DNA of 64,000 bases. It comes from Monoplex corrugatus. Lineage: Eukaryota > Mollusca > Gastropoda > Littorinimorpha > Ranellidae. Below the pieces are notes generated by a model, which did no database searches, was not told where the DNA came from, and worked only from the letters and a program-made list of their open reading frames with translations. Below, piece by piece: positions 1-12,319 of this stretch (positions within the stretch are counted from its first letter, which is position 1; every line of letters begins with the position of its first letter). The DNA is taken from the NCBI GenBank assembly GCA_030674185.1, contig JAPXFY010000022.1, forward strand, positions 3,006,928 through 3,070,927, written 5' to 3'. Made by a program: the position numbers and the translations under genes.

Positions 1-59
1 TGTTATTTTCATCTCTTACCTGTTTATTTATCTACATATTTTTTTATTTTCTATTTATT

Positions 60-200
60 CATTCACCTACTTACATACTCCTTATTCACTTACTCACTCA
101 CTTGCTTCCTTGCTTACTTGCTTGCTTATTTACTTGCATAGTTTTAGTTATTCGTTACTTACTTGCTTACTTACTTACTTACTTGCTTACTTACCTATCT
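60..200. repeat. (CTTA)n-like tetranucleotide repeat
   Basis: Imperfect tandem copies of cttacttg/cttactta fill this stretch. There is no coding signal. Confidence 0.8.
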
Positions 201-204
201 ATGA

Positions 205-655
205 TTAAGAAAATATTGACTTCACCTAGTTGATAGACAGCTGAGCATTTGGACATTGACTACACAGGAGGGGGGGGGGGGTTCTGTCATGTGAGACGAG
301 TTAACAGAGAATAGCTAGTTGTGTTGTGATTCAGACCTTTAATTATTTATGTATTTATTTTATATATAATTATGTTCCTTTTTGAAGGTAAGATACACAC
401 ATACACATGTCATTTACATGTAACCAGATTATTCAGTAGCAGGCTGATAAAATACCAGTATAAAATACAGACTAGGTAAAACATAGTCTAGGTAGGGCCT
501 CAGGACCAGCTCATGGGTTTATGTGCAGGCTTAAGGCTTGTGCCATGATCACCATACACATGGCACATGCACCTGTGACGTTAGTGCATAAGGAATTCGT
601 TCCGAGCGGGAGACGTCATCTTGAGAAATTGAAACTGAAACTGAAACTGAAACTA
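205..655 (+). repeat. Dispersed repeat with (GAAACT)n 3' end, long copy 1
   Basis: About 430 bp here closely match 36,105-36,530 in the same orientation, from the shared gatagacagctgagcatttg block to a terminal run of gaaact hexamers. Shorter copies of its 3' half lie at 18,775-18,880 (+) and 18,945-19,110 (-). The fixed 3' end with a short tandem tail and the variable 5' end resemble a SINE or the 3' end of a LINE. I see no clear pol III A and B boxes, so the class is open. Confidence 0.75.
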
Positions 656-670
656 AGTTTTAATAGGATT

Positions 671-696
671 TTTGTTACATGACTCATCAAGCTGAT
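671..696 (+). repeat. Short dispersed repeat, copy 1
   Basis: These 26 bases match the reverse complement of 5,839-5,864 at 25 of 26 positions (core acatgactcatcaagctgat), and weaker similarity continues past them. This is probably the edge of another interspersed element. Confidence 0.5.
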
Positions 697-779
697 TTTA
701 CGATCGAGTTGCATTCTGCAGCCCATGTTTTCTTTGGAAGTGCAATGAAAATTGATTTTGACATATCTTTGGGGATTTT

Positions 780-1700
780 TCCGGTGTCATAAATTTCGTT
801 TAGGAGGACTCTTCTTTTTTCAATACCGAATTACTCCAAGGTTCATCATCTCTGATGTGATAATGTTGTCCTGGTCCTGGGGCTTTTCCTGGTTTCATCT
901 TTTTCAATGCTGCTATAACTTCATCTTTCATTATAGGTGGTCCTTCAACATTCTTTCTTATAATGTGTTCTTCCTTTCCGTCATCGTCAAAAAGGTCTTT
1001 AATGTACTCTCCCTATCTATCTAATATTTTGTCTTTTTCCATGATAAGCGTACCATCTCGATTTTAAGCAACCAGTTGATGTGCATGTCTTTTTCTTGTG
1101 GGCAATTTCTTCAGTTCTTCTGTACATACCCTGAAGATCTGTTATGTGTCGGTCTTCTGATTTTTGCACTTTGTTTTAGGCCAAACTTCTTTAGCTTCAT
1201 TGAACCTATTCCCATTTCTTTGTTTATCTTCCTGTATATTTCCTCTTTTCCCTTTGTCTTCCTCCGTTCATTCATCAAGCCTAACATTTCGTTTGTCCAT
1301 CTAGTTCTTCTTTGCTTTTATTTCAACTTTTGGGATTTCTTCACCAGCTTTATTTATCGAGTTTCTCAAATTTGTCCATTGTTCCTCACAGTCACCAACG
1401 TCCTCCAGAGCTGAATTTGTTTTGAATATATACATTATCTTTTTCACGGGTCGCTTCATCTGTATTTAAGAGTCCAAAATTTAGTTTGATGTTATATTCT
1501 GTCGGTTTTGTTTTCTTTAGTTTCAGCCTAAATCTTCCCATTGTGGTCACTGTTGCATCTGCGCCTGGTAATGGTTTTACTATCTGTAAAGAATTTCTAA
1601 ATCTTTCATTTATTAGAATATAATCAATTATCCACAATAAGGGTGTACATATTATTAAATTTACGTGATGAAGTGTCACGAGATTCGCAAGGGGTTGTAT
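780..1700 (-). mobile_element. LINE fragment (endonuclease C-terminus to RT start), decayed
   Basis: Read on the minus strand from about 1,650 downward, frames give IDYILINERFRNSLQIVKP..PGAD and then RLKLKK, the C-terminal part of an APE-type LINE endonuclease. A linker of the EEQWTNLRNSINKAGEEIPK type follows. Near 900-830 comes KKMKPGKAPGP, the usual entry to the reverse transcriptase domain. Frames are broken in several places. Both ends are truncated, so this is a dead fragment. It is distinct from the LINE C-terminus at 1,779-2,215, which lies upstream on this strand and so cannot belong to the same insertion unless rearranged. Confidence 0.75.
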
Positions 1701-1778
1701 GAATTGTGTTAATATTCGCAAGGAATTGGTACTTCAGGTTGTTAAATGCTTGCGCAGCGTGATGTTGATATATCATCA

Positions 1779-2215
1779 TCAGTCCCGTAGTCTGGTTGAC
1801 CGTTGGGGCACCACTGAAGATTTTGCAACCAACTTCCTCCACTCCTCACGGTCCTCAGCTTTCCGCAGAATGATATTCCATTCAAGGCCAGTCCACTCTC
1901 TGATATTGTCTTCCCATCTTTTTCTCTGTCTGCCTCTTCGTCTCCCTCCCTGAACTGTTCCATGCAAGACGGTCTTGGCCAATCCAGATGATCGTGTGAC
2001 ATGCCCGTACCACCTCAATTTGCGTCTTATCACTGAAGTCGAGAGGTCTTCATATGGCCCGATGGCGTTTTCGATTCGGGTTTTCACTTCCTTATTGGTT
2101 ATATGATCTTTGTACGAGATACCAAGGAGTTTGCGGAAGCATCTCATCTCCATTGCCTGTATCCTTCTTTCAATGTCTGCTGTTATGGTTCATGTTTGAT
2201 ATGGTTGATATATGC
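1779..2215 (-). mobile_element. LINE ORF2 C-terminal fragment
   Basis: An open 124-codon stretch (2,153 to 1,779), extended upstream to about 2,215 by TADIERRIQAMEMRCFRKLL, contains RRKLRWYGHVTRSSG and GGRRRGRQRKRWEDNIREW. This is the familiar post-RT tail of a non-LTR retrotransposon. It ends in a natural stop at RSTRLRD. The RT catalytic domain is absent, so only the 3' end of the coding region survives here. Confidence 0.8.
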
Positions 2216-2783
2216 TGGTTGCCAACAATTTATGTCAATTGTTTTGTTTTATAGTTGTGTGGTTAATTCAGTAGAATATTTTTCTGTGGATCATGTGCGC
2301 GTTCTGAAATATTTTATGGTCGTATGCTGGTATGGATAAGGCACATTGTTTGCGGATGGTTATCAACTTGGAGAGGAAATAGCATTCAATGTTGCATCGT
2401 AAATATTTTATTGTGGATAAATCTGGAGAAAAGGGAGTGATTTGTGCCCAATGGATTGATTTTTTTTATCACATCCAACCCTTTTGTTAATTTTTGGCTT
2501 AGATTAGGATTTCCCTGGGATGAATAATGGATTCATGGAAACGGACAAAAATAACGAACAAATGAGATTTGTCTTTAAGTACGGCATTCGTCATTGGGCG
2601 ATTCTGATAGACGTCAGGCTTAGAGCTGGGTCAAAGAAAGTGTGTCGTGGCAGTAAAATATATTCTGGCGCCTGTTTCTGTTTGTTTCTGACATTTGGAC
2701 AAAGGGCGAGACCATCCTAGTTCCTGTATACAGCATGTACAATAGAAATGACTCAATGTTAGATGCTAAAGTTAAGAGTCTGG
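2216..2783. other. Unassigned sequence
   Basis: Only short frames without recognisable motifs. No gene or repeat class is supported. Confidence 0.5.
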
Positions 2784-3032
2784 GTGTGTGTGTGTGTTGT
2801 GTGGTGTGTGTGTGTGTGTTGTGTGTGTTGTGTGTGTGTGTGTTGTGTGTGTGTTGTGTTGTGTGTGTGTTTGTGTTTTGTGTGTGTTGTGTGTGTGTTG
2901 TGTGTGTGTGTGTTGGTGTGTGTGTTGTGTGTGTGTGTTGTTGTGTGTTGTGTATGTGTGTGTTTGTGTTGTGGTATGTGTGTGTGTGTGTTGTGTATGT
3001 GTGTTGTGTTGTGTGTGTGTGTGTGTGTGTTT

Positions 3033-3066
<34 letters not shown>

Positions 3067-3238
3067 TGTGTGTGTGTTGTGTGTGTGTGTGTGTGGTGTG
3101 TGTGTTGTGTGTGTGTGTGTGTGTGTTGTGTGTGTGTTGTGTGTGTTGTGTGTGTGTGTGTGTTGTGTATGTGTGTGTGTGTGTTGTGTGTGTGTGTGTG
3201 TTGTGTGTGTTTTGTGTGTGTTGTGTGTGTGTGTGTGT
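2784..3238. repeat. (TG)n / TGTGTTG microsatellite
   Basis: About 455 bases of almost pure TG with frequent tgtgttg interruptions. The open frames on either strand (Cys-Val or Thr-His runs) are artefacts of this composition. Confidence 0.97.
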
Positions 3239-3318
3239 TTGCGTGGATTGTCTTCTTCTCCAGTTCTGCGACAGATGACATCCTGCACAGGAGGGTTACT
3301 GTAGTGCACCACCCAACC

Positions 3319-3321
<3 letters not shown>

Positions 3322-3383
<62 letters not shown>

Positions 3384-3620
3384 ACCACACACACACACAC
3401 TCACACACTCACTCACACACACACACACTCACTCACACTCACACACACACACACACTCACACACACACACTCACAGACACACAAAAACACAACACACATA
3501 CATACATACATACATACATGCATACATAATACATCATACATACATACACATACATAACATACATACATACATGTACATACATACACAACACACACAAACA
3601 CACGCACGCACGCATGCACG
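3322..3620. repeat. (CA)n microsatellite followed by (CATA)n
   Basis: A pure CA tract from 3,322, then cactcacacac mixtures to about 3,480, then catacata repeats to about 3,620. The TG tract (2,784-3,238) and this CA tract are complementary and only about 85 bases apart, so the region can fold back on itself. Confidence 0.95.
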
Positions 3621-4012
3621 AACGCTATCAGTAGATCAATGTACATCGTGTGCAGTCTTTGACAGCCAGCGAAAAGGGGGGAGAAACCCCCCCCAAAAAA
3701 AACAAAAAACAAAAAAACAACAACAACAAAAACGTGAGCACCAAAACGTTCACTGTCTGAAATATCTGCGGAAAGATGCGAAACTTCGAAGAATGCATCT
3801 CTAGATCTAGAAGACTTTGCTATCTTTCTACCCTGTCAAAAAGTCAAAGACAGTGGAGATCCAAACGTCACCCATCATCCGTACGCCCCCCGAAATGCAC
3901 AGAAAAAAGTGTTACCCATACTTCCACGTCAGTATCGCCCTTAACGGCCTTTGAATTTCCAAAGCCAACCCGAGTTCACAGAAAAAAGCAACAATATTCG
4001 AGACTGAATCAG
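3621..4012. other. Unassigned sequence
   Basis: Short frame MRNFEECISRSRRLCYLS.. (from 3,776) runs straight into the minisatellite and has no recognisable domain. I do not call it a gene. Confidence 0.4.
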
Positions 4013-5075
4013 AACTGTCCAAAGAAGAAGACTGAATCAGAAGTGTCCAAAGAAGAAGACTGAATCGAGAAACTGTCCAAAGAAGAAGACTGAATCAGAA
4101 GTGTCCAAAGAAGAAGACTGAATCAGAAGTGTCCAAGAAGAAGACTGAATCAGAAGTGTCTGAAGAAGAAGACTGAATCAGAACTGTCTGAAGAAGAAGA
4201 CTGAATCAGAACTGTCCAAAGAAGAAGACTGAATCAGAACTGTCCAAAGAAGAAGACTGAATCAGAACTGTCCGAAGAAGAAGACTGAATCAGAACTGTC
4301 CAAAGAAGAAGACTGAATCAGAACTGTCTGAAGAAGAAGACTGAATCAGAACTGTCCAAAGAAGAAGACTGAATCAGAAGTGTCTGAAGAAGAAGACTGA
4401 ATCAGAACTGTCCAAAGAAGAAGACTGAATCAGAACTGTCCAAAGAAGAAGACTGAATCAGAACTGTCCAAAGAAGAAGACTGAATCAGAACTGTCCAAG
4501 AAGAAGACTGAATCAGAAACTGTCCAAAGCAGAGACTGAATCAGAACTGTCCAAAGAAGAGACTGATATCAGAACTGTCCAAAGAAGAAGACTGAATCAG
4601 AACTGTCCAAAGAAGAAGACTGAATCAGAACTGTCCAAAGAAGAAGACTGAATCAGAACTGTCCAAAGAAGAAGATTGAATCAGAACTGTCCAAAGAAGA
4701 AGACTGAATCAGAACTGTCCAAGAAGAAGACTGAATCAGAATGTCCAAAGAAGAAGACTGAATCAGAAGTGTCCAAAGAAAGAAGACTGAATCAGAATGT
4801 CCAATGAGAAACTGTATAGAACTGTCAAAGAAGAAGACTGAATCAGACTGTCTGAATAGAGACTGAATCAGAACTGTCAGAGAGACTGAATCAACTGTCC
4901 AAAGAAGATGCTATCACTGTTCATTCAAAGAGAGACTGAATCAGAACTGTCAAAGAAGAAGACTGAATCGAACTGTCTAAGAAGAAGACTGATCAGAACT
5001 GTCCAAAGAGAAGACTGAATCGATTGTCCAGAAAGACTTCCCTGATCGAACTGTCCAAAGAGAGATGATCAGATG
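4013..5075. repeat. 28-bp minisatellite (gaagaagactgaatcaga core)
   Basis: Roughly 37 tandem copies of a 28-bp unit containing gaagaagactgaatcagaac. Copies up to about 4,500 are very regular and vary mainly at tccaaag/tctgaag. From about 4,500, and most strongly after 4,800, copies carry single-base losses and lose register. Because 28 is not a multiple of 3 and the unit carries tga, it is not coding. Confidence 0.95.
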
Positions 5076-6044
5076 TTTCCAAGAAAAGAAGCCATTAACC
5101 ACTTTTTTATGCGCATTTATTGAAACTATCAGTTATGTACATGGTGGATAAAAATGAATGCTAGTGAGAAAATGTTTGTGTGTGGAATAGTGAAAACTCT
5201 TGCTGTCGTGCTGTCACTACATTACGGCACCACCTTTGCTATTCAGGTAGTGTCCTGCGATGTTTTTCACATGGCATATGCATCATGATTTCATCATATG
5301 TATAGATTATCGCAAGAAAATAACTGTTACTACCGACAGTTGAATGCACGATTTGCATCATGACAGTCGTTAATTATGTTATTTTCCTTAACTTTCAATG
5401 TGTTGCACGCGTGGCTGTGCCGTAAAAGTACTACCAGTGTTTGGTATCAATGGAAACCTCGGCTTCTTGACTTTAACGCTGCTATGGTTTCAAAAGATTG
5501 TAGAGAAGTATTTTTAACGTTATAACAGAATTTATTTAAAAATAAATGTACTCCGCGTATTCCAAAGCCTCTGGCTCACCGACGTTAGTAAAAAAGAAAG
5601 AGTAGGGACTGATTGCTGCCACAGAGCGAGCTGGAAGAGCATATCTAAGTTTTGCACTGATAGCTCTTCCAGCCATGCGCTGTAGTGTCAGTGGGCAGAC
5701 GGTGTGTTTATCTTTTCACAGCTGTCTTTCCGCTTGCTGCCTAGCGCCTGATCTCCGGGTCACATTTGCTGGGTCAAATAACTTAATATCTGGCAGGGAG
5801 CAGGCGTGCGAGATGTGGAATCCGAATTCCATCCTACGATCAGCTTGATGAGTCATGTGACAAAGATTTTGTTAAGAATAATCATGATGACAACAAGCAA
5901 CAGAATCAAAACACAAAGGGCAGAGAACCAATGTGGATGATGTGGATTTCTTTATGGGAAAGGAACTATTAATGCTATATATATCCTGAGGACTCTCATA
6001 GAAAGCTCAACTGAGTGAAAAAAAGGGATTTATATTTATGTATT
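5076..6044. other. Unassigned intergenic sequence
   Basis: No coding signal. It contains a short perfect inverted repeat (5,630-5,640 with 5,663-5,673) and the dispersed 26-mer at 5,839-5,864. Confidence 0.5.
5630..5673. other. Short hairpin-forming inverted repeat
   Basis: gctggaagagc at 5,630-5,640 is the exact reverse complement of gctcttccagc at 5,663-5,673, with a 22-base loop. Pairing extends imperfectly on both sides. It could be the tip of a decayed fold-back element. Confidence 0.5.
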
Positions 6045-6335
6045 CACAGGATTTTGCAGGTCTCTTTCGTTTCCCCGCAGGTCTCTGATAATGGCCACAT
6101 GCACCTTTGTCTTTATTTTCAGTCTTGCAAGGTTGAAGAGTCACCCACCGGATCTGGTCTGTTGGTACACTCCTTCCGTTGCAGTCCCAAAAGCATATTT
6201 CAGGGACATGGAGAAGAAGATGCCGAAAGATTGGGAGCAAAGACACAGCCTTGCTTGACGCCGCTTTTGATGTCGAAGGATTCGGCATGCTGCCCTCACA
6301 CTGGATGGCTGCCTTCACATTGTCATGGAATGATC
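6045..6335 (-). mobile_element. LINE reverse transcriptase fragment
   Basis: On the minus strand, frames give FHDNVKAAIQCEGS, then SGVKQGCVFAPNL. After a one-base slip they give FGIFFSMSLKYAFGTATEGVY and LFNLARLKTKTKVHVAIIRDL. This is the RT segment around the VKQGCV-xPxLF motif of a non-LTR retrotransposon. It is truncated at both ends and frameshifted. Confidence 0.8.
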
Positions 6336-6360
6336 TGAATAGTATATATGTATTATATGC

Positions 6361-6363
<3 letters not shown>

Positions 6364-6434
<71 letters not shown>
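6364..6434. repeat. (CA)n microsatellite
   Basis: About 35 uninterrupted CA dinucleotides lying between two inverted LINE RT fragments. Confidence 0.97.
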
Positions 6435-6438
<4 letters not shown>

Positions 6439-6464
6439 TTATATATATCAACACCAAAAACATA

Positions 6465-6580
6465 CTAATGAGATCATTCCATGACAATATGAAGGCAGCC
6501 ATCCAGTATGAGGGCAGCATGCCGAATCCTTTGACATCAAAAGCGGCGTCAATCAAGGTTGTGTCCTTGTTCCCATCCTG
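6465..6580 (+). mobile_element. LINE reverse transcriptase fragment, inverted relative to 6,045-6,335
   Basis: The plus strand reads SFHDNMKAAIQYEGSMPNP and then, in another frame, the GVxQGCV region. This is the same RT segment as the minus-strand fragment on the other side of the CA tract. The two form an inverted pair of roughly 100 bp arms around the microsatellite. Confidence 0.7.
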
Positions 6581-6637
6581 TATGTATTGTAAATATATAT
6601 AATATATATGTATATGTGTATATGTATATATATATTT

Positions 6638-7239
6638 GTGGCCTCCCACCATGAAATCAGTCTAGTATTTTGGGCATTTTGAGATATACGTATCACTGGA
6701 AAGTGTGCATTCTGTTGATTATTCTGGTACTTGAATAAAACTTGTACTAAAACAAATGTAGAAGTTACGTATGTTTAAAGTGATTAAGTTGTATGACGGC
6801 CATTTTGAGAAAACGGCCTCTAAAGTTTTTGTGTGCTCTCCTACACATTTTCCTTAAATTTCTTTATTTGGTGGCTTTGACCCAGTTTGTTTCTAATTTT
6901 CGCTGTCATTATCTGAAAGGTGCACCAAAGAGCTTTCTATCAGTATACTACATGTGCGGGTACTGTACAGGTTACGGTTTATAATAAGAGACAAAAATAG
7001 GTACTTTTGGTAGGAAATTGCGTTCTTTCTGCTGCAATCAGCGCATTAAAATACCGATTTAAATTGATTAATAATATTTTTTTGAAGAAAAAAATTTCTG
7101 TGAGGGATAGATTATAGTCTACAGAAATCAATTTTGAGAAAAAGTCAAAACACCCCAGATAGACTCTCAGTCACCTTTTCAGCTCCTAGTGCTGTTTGAC
7201 TGACTGCGAGTTAAGGCTGATTTCGTGGTGGGAGGTCAC
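6638..7239. mobile_element. MITE-like non-autonomous element
   Basis: A 23-base terminal sequence beginning gtggcctcccaccatgaaat (6,638-6,660) recurs inverted at 7,217-7,239 with two mismatches. It encloses about 600 bp with no recognisable protein. The bases outside (attt at 6,634-6,637 and at 7,240-7,243) could be a 4-bp target duplication, although both flanks are AT-rich. Family unknown. Confidence 0.6.
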
Positions 7240-7289
7240 ATTTGTTTATATATATATTTGATATATATAATTGCTTATATATGTGCTGT

Positions 7290-8747
<1,458 letters not shown>

Positions 8748-9179
8748 TATATATGCATTGTGTTTTGAAAACACAGATATCAAGATAGTTTAATCATAGT
8801 TTTCACGACATTATGTGTGTAGATGTACATATGTAATTAATTTGTTGCCGTTTAGGGATACAAAGATTAAGTGTGTGATTAGCTGATAAAAACGTAATGA
8901 ATTCAACTTATTCATTCACATTAGATATACCAACTATGAAAAAGTATTTGTCTCCGTGGAATATGAGACAAAATGTAAGACATTGAGAACAATAGGTGCA
9001 AACAAAAATTGTATGATACTAGAAGATATATCTACATTGGAGCTACTGCTTTACTACATATAGATAATCAAGTCACAAAAGAATCATGACACAGGAAGAT
9101 CCCATAGCCCCAAAATTATTCACAGCAACAATTCAGGAAATCTTTGAAAACGTCCAGCCAGTAGAGAAAAAAAACAAAC
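8748..9179. other. Unassigned sequence
   Basis: AT-rich sequence with no supported feature. Confidence 0.4.
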
Positions 9180-10380
9180 ATAGATGGAGAGAGACTGTCA
9201 GATCTAAGATTTGTGGACGATGCAGTCCTAACTACAGAAACATTGAAGACACGGAACATCAACTGAACATTGTGAACAAAGTGTAACGGTCTGACTGAAG
9301 ATACATAGAGGGAAAACCAAATTCATGACAAATATTGATACAACGGCCAAATACAAATATGAAGGAACGGTAATGGAGACGGTGACTGACTATGAATACC
9401 TGGTCCAAAACAAGTGTGACTGCCCGCGTTCAAGCAAACAAGAACCAGAAGAAAAAAAAACACGAAAAAAGAAGAAAGAAGATGAAAAGAATCAGGACGC
9501 GCATTTAATACAACCAGACAAGACAGGCGCAAAATTTCGGCCAGCTGGTCTTTATCAAGCGTAAGATCACGAACGAACAAACACCAAATGCAAAAATTAG
9601 GAGAAAAAGACTGAAACTTCTTTGTGTTTAGTCCTTTTCTCACACTGGACGAAGTAGCAGGGAAGTTTCAGTCTTTTTCTCCTAATTTTTGTATTTGGTG
9701 TTTGAACGTTTGTGATCTTACGCTTAACAAAGGCCAGTTGGCCGAAAATTTGCGCCTGTCTTGTCTTGTTGTATTAAATACGCGTTCTGATTCCTCTTTT
9801 TTTTTCTTTTTTCGTGTTTTTTTTCTGATTCATGAATACCTGGGACAGACAACAGCAATGGAAAACAGAACAAGAAATGAAGTTTGGATAAGACTTAAAG
9901 CAGGACCGAGCGTTTTAAAAAAATATAGAGAAATCTTTCTAGGCCAGCACCTCCCCATCAATCTAAAAAGGAAAGTGTTCAACCAATGTCTTACCAACAA
10001 CGACATATGGATGCCAAACGTGGTCTCTGGCAAAAGCAATACTGCAGAAGGTCGAAACAGCCAACGGGCAATTGAAAGGAAAATGCTAAGCATCAAATTA
10101 AATGATAGAATCCGAAACGCCACCATTAGACACACAACCAAAGCGATGGAGATAGCTGACCATACACATCGCTCATTAGAAAGACAATAAATGGATGGTC
10201 ACAATCACAGGCTGGCAGATAACAGAGGTCGCAATATCAGTTGGAAGACAGAAACGTTGTTGGAGAGATGACATTAGGTGGCAACAAGGGTCAACATGGC
10301 CAAGGACAGCAAAAGACAGAGAAAGTTGGAGGACTCTGGTTGAGGACTATTGGGCGCACCAGTATATAAGGCGCACCCAC
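9180..10380 (+). mobile_element. LINE 3' half, interrupted by a fold-back insertion
   Basis: From 9,183 the plus strand gives IDGERLSDLRFVDDAVLTTE, the catalytic YxDD-type box of RT (here FVDD). Then comes GKTKFMTNIDTTAKYKYEGTVMETVTDYEYL to about 9,403. After a roughly 430-bp insertion the frame resumes at 9,832 with EYLGQTTAMENRTRNEVWIRLKAG and QHLPINLKRKVFNQC. It ends with RQKRCWRDDIRWQQGSTWPRTAKDRESW near 10,350. Several frame breaks show decay. Confidence 0.85.
9404..9831. mobile_element. Fold-back element inserted in a LINE
   Basis: Two long inverted arms (about 9,440-9,620 and 9,662-9,828), mostly matching by eye, surround a spacer of about 40 bases. The arms include ttcggccagctggtctttat and its complement. 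The 12-mer atgaatacctgg flanks the insert at 9,392-9,403 and 9,832-9,843 and is probably a target-site duplication. No protein is encoded. It would form a very stable stem in RNA or single-stranded DNA. Confidence 0.8.
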
Positions 10381-10830
10381 TAAAGTATAGAAAAATCTTA
10401 ACTACATTCACACATAAGCTGCGCTGGTTTATAAGCCGCAATTTTTCGATGGCCAGGTCAATCGCCTTTAACTTGAAGGCTGCTTCGTAGGCATTACGTC
10501 GCGTTTTCGGCATGATGAGGGTGTATGCTTGAGCAGAGCAGATCTGAATACCAATCCGAATGCTTGAATGTGTGCGGATTTGATTTAAAAACGTGAACAA
10601 TTAACAGTTAACACTTTAGTCTGAACAGTTAACACTAACATGGAGCTCACCGAAAAATTCATGAACGGTAAACACGATTTTGGTAAGTTAAAGAAAAGCT
10701 AAGAATAGACGAGAAACGTGACGATCCTGGGATCGGGAAAATCCGCAAATAAGCCGCATCAGTTTTTATGCCGCAGGGGTTAAAGCTGGGGAAAAAAGTC
10801 GCGGCTTATAGCTCGAACTTTACGGTACTT
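10345..10830 (-). mobile_element. Pogo/Tigger-like DNA transposon remnant
   Basis: The minus strand at about 10,515-10,430 encodes MPKTRRNAYEAAFKLKAIDL, typical of the N-terminus of pogo/Tigger-like transposases. It then falls apart with no DDE domain. Both flanks repeat motifs such as ataagccgca and gcgcaccagtatataaggcg, often seen at the ends of such elements. It appears to be an internally deleted, non-autonomous copy. Exact ends are uncertain. Confidence 0.6.
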
Positions 10831-11430
10831 TCTGCAATGGAAAGAAATGCCCTTTGTCATTATCATTATTAGTAACATGATGATGATGATGATGATGGTG
10901 ATTACTCTTATTACTGTTGTTGTTGTTACTGTACTTTACTTTTTCCTTCAGCCTATACTGTGGGGTGTTGTGGAGAGACACACGCGTCTGTCTGTGACGA
11001 GGCGGGAGGCTTTGGTAAAGGACATGTATGTGTCCAATGTTTATGCCACCGTGTCGCTCCAGCACAGCCTTCGTCTCCCTCTGACTCTGGTGCCAGAATA
11101 TTTAAAGCTGCATAAGCATGAGCACTTTATTTGCTGCCTTTCTGTGTGATGTAGGGCCGGTGTTGCTCCTACTGTTTCTCTGATTGTCTCATTTCTGACC
11201 CTGTCTCTCAGAGCTTCGTTAGTTGCACCCCTGAGACATTAAATTCATCTTGAGGGCTGCTAATTTACTTTTGAGTGATTTTGTCCGTGACCATGTCTGG
11301 CACTGGTATGTGGGAATGGGGATGAAGATGGCATTGATTAGTTTTCACTTGGTGCTCAAGGTAATGTTTGGATGCTAGTTGATAGTTAACAGAGTTTTTT
11401 TTCTAGCAGCGTGTTTTGATCTACTTTTCC
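10831..11430. other. Unassigned sequence with short (ATG)n tract
   Basis: A short atgatgatg run lies near 10,877-10,897. A 100-codon frame (10,847-11,149) ends without recognisable motif, and I do not call it a gene. Confidence 0.4.
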
Positions 11431-11439
11431 TTTTTCAGT

Positions 11440-12290
11440 AAAATGCTACCTAGACATTTTGATTCTGATATGTCTTTCAGCCAGATTCCATTTGTATTTC
11501 TGTCCAGCTTTTCCCGGTGTTCTGACAACTGTCATCACCTCTGTCTTTCCAGTGCTAATCCTTATGCTGTATTTCTTGCAGTGTGCATTCAGTTGGTCTG
11601 GATGATCGTGGAGTTGGGTTTTTGGTTGTTGTTTCATCATGATCTCATCATCAGCGAATAACAACTCGTTTAACACATCAGGATCCGGGTTAGCTTCTCT
11701 AGTGATGTGGTCCATATCAATGATATAGAGCAAGGAAAAGAGTACTCAAGGTTCCCATCTGACTTTGGGTGTCACTGGAAACCAATGTGGGAGCCTGTTT
11801 GAGGTACGTGTGCACTCATGCTGCTGGTATACATGGCTCTCACATTATCTAACAGTTGTCCTTTGATGTCATAATGTTCTAGCACTTACCATACTTTGTT
11901 TTGGTTGACCATCAAAAGGCCTTTTCTTGGTCAACAAATACAAGATGTATTGTTTGGTGAATATTCAGCTACTTTTCACATTGTGGATGGAGTGTGAAAA
12001 TAGTGTCGGTGCATCCTCTGCAATGTCCTGGAGCCAAATGTTGCATCACTGAGGTAACAGTCTACTTTGGCCCTGATTCGCTGCTGTAGGATCTTGGTGT
12101 AGATCTTCCCAACTTGTCTGAAGAGTGACATGTCTCAGTGGGTGTTACAGTCTGTCTTGCTGCTCTTCTGTTCCCATAATGGCATGACAACAGCAATCTG
12201 ACAGTTTTCAGGTACCGTCCTCTCTTCTCATGCCTTCTGGAAGATTCTTGTTGACCATTTCATCACCTTCTTCCCACATGCCAGGATGAC
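11440..12290 (-). mobile_element. LINE reverse transcriptase remnant
   Basis: Reading the minus strand downward from 12,290 gives QIAVVMPLWEQKSSKTDCN, LFRQVGKIYTKILQQRIRAK and VFVDQEKAF, all recognisable RT motifs. The 95-codon open piece at 11,733-11,446 contains NELLFADDEIMM (catalytic FADD) and STGKTEVMTV. Stops and frame slips interrupt it throughout. It is an old, non-functional copy lying just upstream of receptor gene 1. Confidence 0.85.
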
Positions 12291-12319
12291 TTCTGTTGTT
12301 ATACCTTCTGTACCTTCTG

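Noticed and set aside
2620..3804. Cys-Val and Thr-His rich frames over the TG/CA tracts
   Set aside because: Pure dinucleotide repeats; composition artefact.
3776..4063. Small basic protein MRNFEECISRSRRLC..
   Set aside because: It runs into the 28-bp minisatellite and ends at the unit's stop. No motif.
5630..5673. microRNA precursor
   Set aside because: The perfect stem is only 11 bp with imperfect extension. There is no evidence of expression or conservation.
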